Assembly: GCA_947095535.1 (NCBI GenBank)
Contig: OX352774.1
Location: 8,184,001-8,248,000 of the forward strand
Direction of reading: 5' to 3'
Origin: Poecilobothrus nobilitatus
Lineage: Eukaryota > Arthropoda > Insecta > Diptera > Dolichopodidae
DNA length: 64,000 nt
Part shown: positions 58,101-64,000 of the stretch, piece by piece
Numbering within the stretch: the stretch's first letter is position 1
Layout: every line of letters starts with the position of its first letter
The notes under the pieces: generated by a model
Told to the model about the DNA's origin: nothing
Database searches by the model: none
What the model saw: only the letters and a program-made list of their open reading frames with translations
Translations under genes and position numbers: made by a program

Positions 58101-58225
58101 TCATAGAAATGGTTATAGAAGCTTAAATTATTGCGCATGAGTTTTGTAAAATATTTGTACTAAATTTATTTTTATTGTAATGACGTGACCTTTCTATTAC
58201 TTTTATAATATATTTAAAAAGAAAA
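55200..58225. other. Intronic stretch without recognised features
   Basis: A+T-rich sequence with CATCATCATCAT microsatellite near 57055-57067, TATA runs near 57100-57320 and a single TGGCGCCA palindrome near 57257. Open frames here, including the reverse frame at 55179-55532, lack recognised domains. Confidence 0.45.
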
Positions 58226-58227
58226 TG

Positions 58228-58253
58228 TATATATATATATATATATATATATA
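58228..58253 (+). repeat. TA microsatellite
   Basis: An uninterrupted TA run of about 25 bases, followed by CATACAT. Confidence 0.9.
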
Positions 58254-58259
58254 CATACA

Positions 58260-59450
58260 TGTATCAAAAATATATAACTATTACAAAATTTTTATTTTTA
58301 TTTTATATTATTAATTTATATGTACATGAATATTTTATACTCTATGAAAAATAATATGTAAATAATACTCTTTATGTTAAATAAGTACTTTATACATTTA
58401 AATATTATGGATAAGATAAATATTTAGCCATATGGTAATACTTATCATAAGAATAGAAAATTATATACTTTCGAAAACGTTCCGTATCCATTCAACTTCT
58501 ATAAAATTTCTTGTAACGGTACTTTAAGATAAAAAATAATTCTGCCCTCTCAAATATTAAGATCATATTTTTTTATATGGATAATTGCATTCATCAAAAA
58601 CAAATCACTTAAAATATTCGGCATTCTTGGCGTCTCGCCGAACTAATTATTGAAATTTTTAATTTTACTACCAAAGGATCTCTCCTAATTATTTTTTATT
58701 GCTTTGACAACCAACTATATAGCAGTTAGAAATGTAACTGACTCATTTTAGAAAGGGGGCAGGGAGATACAAAAATAAATGCAACTATTTTTGTTGCATT
58801 TACTACTAAAATTAACAACTACTTATAAAATGTTTCGTTTTAATAATTCTGTTTTTTTTTTTCTTCAAAATCATCCTGTCTGACAAAATCACTATTCATC
58901 ACAGAATAAATTTTTCAAGAACACCTCAAGGCATTTTTTTGAATGATATCTTATTTAAAAGATATTTACAGTAATATAAATTTTTTGAAATATTTTTAAA
59001 ATAACGTCGTCATTGCAAATAACATTTCCGAGAATCGAAACCCCAACTGAAATTATTTTTTCATCCTAAAATTACATAAAATTTCATAGAAAATGGGCAA
59101 GGGACCTTTTCGGAAGTATATAACCGAATAAAGTAGCTTTGGATATTTAAAAAAGATTTTTAAATAAATCTTATATTAAAAATGAAATTACATAAAATGC
59201 CGAAAGATACATAAGAGCAGAACGCAGAATATCCTAAAATATCATTCTCTTTAAAGAAATTTTATTAACTGCTTTACTGTCTTAAAAACATAAGATTTTT
59301 GAAAAAAAATTTTGAAATAATTTTATTATACTTTCAATTTATTATTTTGGGTTCATACTCTATCATAAACGGCCGCTACAAGATACGTTCCCAAACTGAA
59401 AAATATTTGCTTATTAAAAACTTATTAAGTGTGCCGTATTATTCATCTTT
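58260..59450. other. Intronic stretch without recognised features
   Basis: A+T-rich sequence. No repeats, RNA genes or coding segments were recognised. Confidence 0.5.
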
Positions 59451-59462
59451 TTTTTTTCTTTT

Positions 59463-59536
59463 ACCCAGCCAATGGTGTAGTGGTTAAGACACCGGCCTTT
59501 CATACGAAAGGTCTCGGGTTCAAACCTCGGCTGGGT
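59463..59536 (+). ncRNA. tRNA-like sequence with pol III A and B boxes
   Basis: A 74-base segment closed by an 8-bp perfect stem (ACCCAGCC with GGCTGGGT). It has an A-box TGGTGTAGTGG (59473-59483), a D-arm-like hairpin (GGTGT with ACACC), an anticodon-arm-like 7-bp hairpin (GGCCTTT with AAAGGTC, loop CATACG) and a B-box-like GGTTCAAACC (59517-59526). The geometry is not a normal tRNA: too many bases lie between the outer stem and the D arm, and the anticodon loop is wrong. It is more likely a tRNA pseudogene or the head of a tRNA-derived SINE. A T-rich tract lies directly upstream. Confidence 0.6.
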
Positions 59537-59539
59537 CAT

Positions 59540-60040
59540 ATAGATTAATAAAAAATAATATAAATTTTTCTTATAATATATAATTAAATTAAAAATAAGT
59601 ATATATGTCTTATAAATTATAATTAATATCATATTCTAATATACAATAAAATAATAATAAAAAATATAATTCTTATGTAAGATAATAGATGGCGTAGAAC
59701 TAAAGAAATAACTAGTTTAATATAATAGCTAAAACCGAGTAATCAACGGCTTAATGAAATAATGATTCCAGAAACTGAAGCTTAGTCAAATATGAATAAT
59801 TGACTTGGTGGATGCTCTATACTCCTTATAGGACTGGGTTTATTTAAAAATACACTTCATACATAATCATATGAAATAGACTTGGAATTGTTTCATATAG
59901 GAAAAAATTTCTCTTCTAATTTATCTTTTTACCTATCCTATCGTTTTCCTTCTTTGTGTTTTACTTACTTGATTTTGTGAAGGCTTTGTTAAAATCTAAA
60001 TTAATTATTTAGATTTATTCACAGCCCATTATTTTGAATG
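59540..60040. other. Intronic stretch without recognised features
   Basis: A+T-rich sequence between the tRNA-like element and the repeat array. Nothing was recognised. Confidence 0.5.
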
Positions 60041-60049
60041 CTGTGTAAT

Positions 60050-60430
60050 TAAAATATGTATGTACAAAAATAATTATTAGGCACCTTATACTTGATTACA
60101 AAATCATGGTTATAGTCCTTTTACATAATAATTTCTGAGTTTATTAGAGTTTTCATTTGTTTATCAGTGGTTTTGGGCGGCAGTCTCAAAGCTTTGTATT
60201 TCATGTATGTAAAAAGAAATAATTAGGATGGATTTTAGAGGTTATTAAAAAATCTGGGTTCTAATAATTTGTTTAGCGGGAGTTTAGAATGCCTTGTTGT
60301 TAAAATATGTGTGTACAAAAATAATTAAGAAGGATTTTATAGTTGGTTTCAAAATTAGGCTTTAATAATAATTTTGGCGAAGTTTGAGGGCGGCAGGCTC
60401 TATTTTAAATACCTTGTTGTTGTAATATAT
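60050..60430 (+). repeat. Degenerate tandem repeat, ~100-bp period
   Basis: ACAAAAATAATT occurs near 60064 and 60314, with AGAAATAATT near 60215. GGATTTTA...GGTT then opens the units near 60229 and 60332, each followed by TAATAATTTG-like and GGCGG/GCGGGAG words and a GCCTTGTTGTT or ACCTTGTTGTT end. Two clear units and one partial unit are present. The same unit type flanks the mariner at 27.7-28.8 kb. Confidence 0.6.
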
Positions 60431-60747
60431 ATATTAAATAAATACTATTTAATTTTGTTTGAATGAAATGTGGAATATTGTAGAAAAAACGCAGTTATTA
60501 AAAACAGTGTGATTTGTATTTTAAGGTATTTGGATTTTGAGTTTTTGGATTTTGTGAGTTGGGATTTTATAGGAGAACCAAAATAAATATATATCTAACA
60601 TAAAAAAATATTGCGTTTTATTGAAAAGAATGAATGCTGTGTGGATTTATATTAAATGGCTTTGTTGCAACGAAAGAAGAGATCACAAATTTTATAAGAA
60701 AAAAAAAATTAAGCGTCACGTATAATACAAAAAAATGTTTAAATATA

Positions 60748-60755
60748 GTTAGAAA
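60748..60755 (+). repeat. Left 8-bp target-site duplication of the hAT element
   Basis: GTTAGAAA, identical to 61611-61618 directly after the right end. Before insertion the site would have read once, continuing TGAC. Confidence 0.9.
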
Positions 60756-61610
60756 CAGGGTTGGACTGGGATTGAATTTAGGACCGGGAAAGTTAAACAT
60801 TTCGGTCCTAATATATTGTATAACATGTATTGAAATCATTTTTTTAAAAAAAGTTTTTTTTTTTGCTTTTAAAATTTATTATATTTTTCTTTAATAATAC
60901 TCTTTTTCATCAATTTTTGAGATAAATCAAAGTACATCAAAATTGCAAATTTGTTTTTTAATTTATTGTTATGCTTTTTATGATTAAACATTGAATATGA
61001 TAGAAAATACAAAAATGAACTTAATATAAAATAAATGAAAATGAAATTACATTAACAAAAAAAGCATTCAATAAATTCCATTTTCATTTCCAATTTTTAA
61101 TTACAAATTTCTTATTTTTAATAATAAGTTGATTATATACTATATATATTTTTTTTAAGTTAATAATTTTTTCAAGAGACTACTTTTTTCTTTTAAAATA
61201 TCAATAACTTCATCGTTTTTAATGACATATAGTATATTTTTAAATAATAATATTTTTAACTTTTTTAAAATCACAAACAATCCTAATTGAATGAAAGTCT
61301 TCAGCAAACTATTGAAAATTTTGTAGGCGAGATTTATAATATTTAAATGAAATTGTAGTAGGCTATGAAGTATTTTTGTTTACTTAACACATTGATTTTA
61401 AGAAAATTTGAAATTACTACTGTTTTTATTTGAAAATTTGTAAAAATTGTTATTTTTATTTTTCTGTGGGAACATTTTAATTTTTTATGGAAAATTTTCG
61501 CACTCTTAAAAAATATTATTAAAAGGAAACATTTTTGATTTAGACAACGGCCCATTTCGGCACGGCCCACAGGGAAACTCCCGGTAGCTTGGTAGGCCAG
61601 TCCAGCTCTG
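60756..61610. mobile_element. 855-bp non-autonomous hAT element with exact 8-bp target duplication
   Basis: The left end CAGGGTTGGACTGG and the reverse of the right end CAGAGCTGGACTGG match at 12 of 14 bases and have the CAGRG start usual for hAT ends. GTTAGAAA lies immediately outside both ends (60748-60755 and 61611-61618), an exact 8-bp duplication as hAT transposases make. Subterminal G+C-rich blocks include AGGACCG paired with CGGTCCT (60779-60808) and CCCACAGGGAAACTCCCGG near the right end. The A+T-rich interior encodes no transposase, so it would depend on one in trans. The reverse frame 61343-61669 spans the right end by chance. Confidence 0.9.
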
Positions 61611-61619
61611 GTTAGAAAT

Positions 61620-64000
61620 GACTTAAAAAATAAACGTACATCTATTGAGCGTCTTAAAAGCAAGAGCAAAACAATAAAGAATAAAATTTAGCTATTTGCT
61701 ATTTTCTTTATCTTTTTTGTACCATCTTTTAGAGCAGTAGTAGTCATTCTTTATGATTACGTATAAAGTTCACCCCAATCAAGTAATTTGTGATTTACAT
61801 TTTTGCATGTTTTTTGATTTTGTTTTTTTTTTTTATAGATAATGAATGGCTAACATCCCACATATTAGAAAAAAAAATTTTTTTTTATTACCGAAATATA
61901 TCTGAAATTAATAAGATGTGATGAAATAATAGCGGCAAAGATAAAAATAGAATTTTTGAATAGAATTAAAAATAAAATATAAAAATTAATTTGACATTAT
62001 GAAATATTTGTTGTTTTATTTTATTTATTATCTAATCTTAGTTTTTTTTTTTTTTTATAATTTTATACCACATATGGTTTTTTTTTTTTTTTTATAAAAT
62101 ATTAAGATTATTATTATTTATTTATTTTCTAATTTGATATGTTGTCAAAAAGAAACAACAATTGATAAATTGATTGATATAATTAAATATGAATCAATGG
62201 TTAATACCATATATACACATACATAATACATACAAATATAAATAAACAAATTTTATATAGAGTTAAGTATAACATTTAATAAAAAAAATAAACTTAGAAT
62301 TTTATATATATACCTACGTATAAGTAATACAATGATTTACTTAAGTAGAAGAAAAGCATTGTAATAAAAATCCAAATTGCGAAAAAAAAGTTTAAATGCG
62401 GTAAATATTAAACTTAATTGCAATAGAGAATGGAATTTGTATTTTGTCATTTTTCATCATATATACTTATATATTGGACATTTTAAAAGTTTAAAAGCTT
62501 AAAAGCTTTCTTCATAATTTGACATTACGCTAATCCATACTTGTTGTTTGTTATCGTTGTTAAATGTTGCTGTTAATGCTTTAAAGCGTTCATACTGTGT
62601 TATTCGTTGCCGTTGTTACTTTATATCTCTTTAAGAAATACGTACTGCAAACGAGACGGTAGCCAAGTCATTTGTTCATACAAGACATTATAAACGTAAT
62701 GCTTTTCCAATTTCAAAACAAACCGTAAACCTAAATTGTAGAATAAGAATAGTAGAAAAAAAAATGTAATCATCTATAGGTATATTGATACTTTGCTAAG
62801 AGTTCGCTAAAAGTCGAATGTTTACGTAACAACAAAAGCAAATAGTTTTTGTATCATTAATAGTTACGTTTTTGAATGGAAAAATATGTTATAAAAAATT
62901 GATAAACAATAGAAACAGTTCAAATTTTAGTTGAAACGTTAACAACAAATATTTCGTCGTTTTTTTTTCAGTTAAATTCGCTTTGTACAAGAAACGAAAA
63001 AGTGTGAAAAAAAAATGAGGCAGTTACAACTAACAACAACATCAAATGTGGTTTGGCTCTTTTATGTAATAAATATACATACAATATATACCTATACATA
63101 AATAATTAATGTGCCTTGTGTAAAAAATCTGCAGAAAAAATTCTAATTTATTTATTAATTCGATCTTAGATTTATTGAATCTTTTAAAAACAAAATTAAT
63201 ATTAGACTTACTGAGTACTTTCATGAAAAGTGCATAAACAAGAACCATTTATAAAATATTAAAAAGTAGAAAACAACAGCGGGTTTTGAAGTTCAAAACT
63301 TTAAAAAAAAAAGAACAAAATAATTCTTTAAGATTCGAAAATAATTTCGCTGTTGACTAATTAATATGAATTCAGATTTTCATCTGGAACTATACAATGG
63401 AATTGCCATATTTACAAAAAAATTACCCGATGTTTTATTTCGAATTTTTATTCTTTTAAACGTTCCAATTAGATTTAGAATTTCTCGATAAAGTTTTTTA
63501 AAAGTAAATGGAAAATTCAATTTCACGTAAAACTTTGCGCCATTGTACAGTTCTTTTTTTTTTTTTTTCCCAGTAAATTTTGCTTCCATCATCAATCTTT
63601 TGTTTAATAACAAAAATTTTTTCTCAAGCGTTCATCCTTCCTCAGTTTCACTTTTTGAATTATTTTAGAAAATATATGAATTTATAATTTACGTAATATA
63701 AGTATCTCACATTTTTTGTTTGTTAATTGAAATTTTAGTTTTAAACCCACCGTTCTTCCATTTTTCGTTTTTTTTTTTTTTTTAAATACGCAACTCACAA
63801 CAAAAACTATTAATTAAAAAATACCTATATAGAAAATTTCGATACGGTACTTACTTATAATAAACGCGTTTCGATAGCGGCAAAAATACATTTAGAATCA
63901 TGATACCTTTTATTTTTTTTAAAATCATGTTACTTTGTATCTAATACGCAATTTTTGCAATTTGGGTGTCACTAATACCGTTATGAGCAAAGTAAAACAA
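61620..64000. other. Intronic or intergenic stretch without recognised features
   Basis: A+T-rich sequence with T-runs near 62041-62056, 62079-62093 and 63768-63783. Open frames at 63042-63248 and 63380-63613 (reverse) have no recognisable domain. No element ends were identified to the edge of the window. Confidence 0.45.

Larger units (their letters stand above)
17821..64000 (+). other. Presumed giant intron (or intron plus intergenic DNA)
   Basis: No further exon of the 16.75-kb gene was recognised in these 46 kb. Every open frame of 60 codons or more is either transposon-derived or has composition expected of random A+T-rich sequence. Very long first introns are typical of insect developmental regulators, which supports but does not prove this reading. 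A short exon under about 60 codons could be hidden. Confidence 0.5.

Noticed and set aside
59463..59536. Canonical functional tRNA gene
   Set aside because: The outer stem to D-arm spacing is too long, the anticodon loop has six bases between a 7-bp stem, and the T-arm pairs poorly.
59414..59632. Reverse-strand frame containing QPRFEPETFRMKGRCLNHY
   Set aside because: This peptide is the antisense translation of the tRNA-like sequence, a common artefact in insect protein predictions.
61343..61669. 108-codon reverse-strand open frame containing FLTRAGLAYQATGSFPVGRA
   Set aside because: It spans the right end of the hAT element and its flank; the familiar-looking peptide is just the translated terminal repeat.
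1..64000. Mitochondrial or bacterial origin because of the A+T richness
   Set aside because: No mitochondrial or bacterial genes are present; SINEs, mariner and an intron-type splice site show nuclear insect DNA.

Overview
The window is very A+T-rich, roughly three quarters or more, and full of poly(A)/poly(T) runs and TA/CATA microsatellites. It looks like nuclear DNA of an insect, most likely a fly (Diptera). Supporting signs are one intron-bearing gene with long CAA/CAC/CAT-coded tracts and an insect-like start context, a Tc1/mariner element of the DD41D (rosa-like) type, several Jockey/R1-type retrotransposon tails, tRNA-derived SINEs and many short terminal-inverted-repeat elements. No bacterial, rRNA or canonical tRNA genes were found. 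The species cannot be named from the sequence alone.

Only one host coding segment is convincing: a 356-codon first coding exon on the + strand (16751-17820). It encodes an Asn/Gln/His-rich, disordered protein resembling the N-terminus of a developmental transcriptional regulator, and it ends at a good 5' splice site. No partner exon was recognised in the following 46 kb. Positions 17821-64000 are therefore best read as a giant first intron, or an intron plus intergenic DNA. Positions 1-16750 are upstream or 5' leader DNA.

The rest is a graveyard of mobile DNA. From left to right: a perfect 47-bp inverted repeat (1.8 kb); a reverse-strand retrotransposon tail (3.3-3.7 kb); members of a long dispersed repeat family (5.3, 14, 32.7, 42.6 and 44.5 kb); SINEs (6.3, 31.2 and 39.7 kb); a related dispersed repeat with ATACCCGTA ends (13.5-15.1 and 19.7-20.4 kb); a retrotransposon tail (19.5 kb); an array of GC-centred palindromes (24.0 kb); a nested inverted-repeat element (24.9-26.0 kb); an internally deleted mariner with intact ends (27.84-28.74 kb); inverted-repeat elements at 29.7-30.2, 36.65-37.41, 42.13-42.25 and 54.77-55.20 kb; hAT-like elements with 8-bp target duplications (48.4 and 60.8-61.6 kb); a Foldback-like element (41.4-42.1 kb); three more retrotransposon tails (34.5, 39.9 and 51.2 kb); a roughly 0.9-kb tandem duplication whose units end in an identical hairpin (52.5-54.3 kb); and a tRNA-like sequence (59.5 kb).

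None of the transposase or reverse-transcriptase fragments is intact. The short inverted-repeat elements would need proteins supplied from elsewhere in the genome. The most unusual items are the 24-kb palindrome array, the 52-54 kb hairpin-ended tandem units, the nested element at 24.9-26.0 kb and the non-autonomous elements with readable target duplications.
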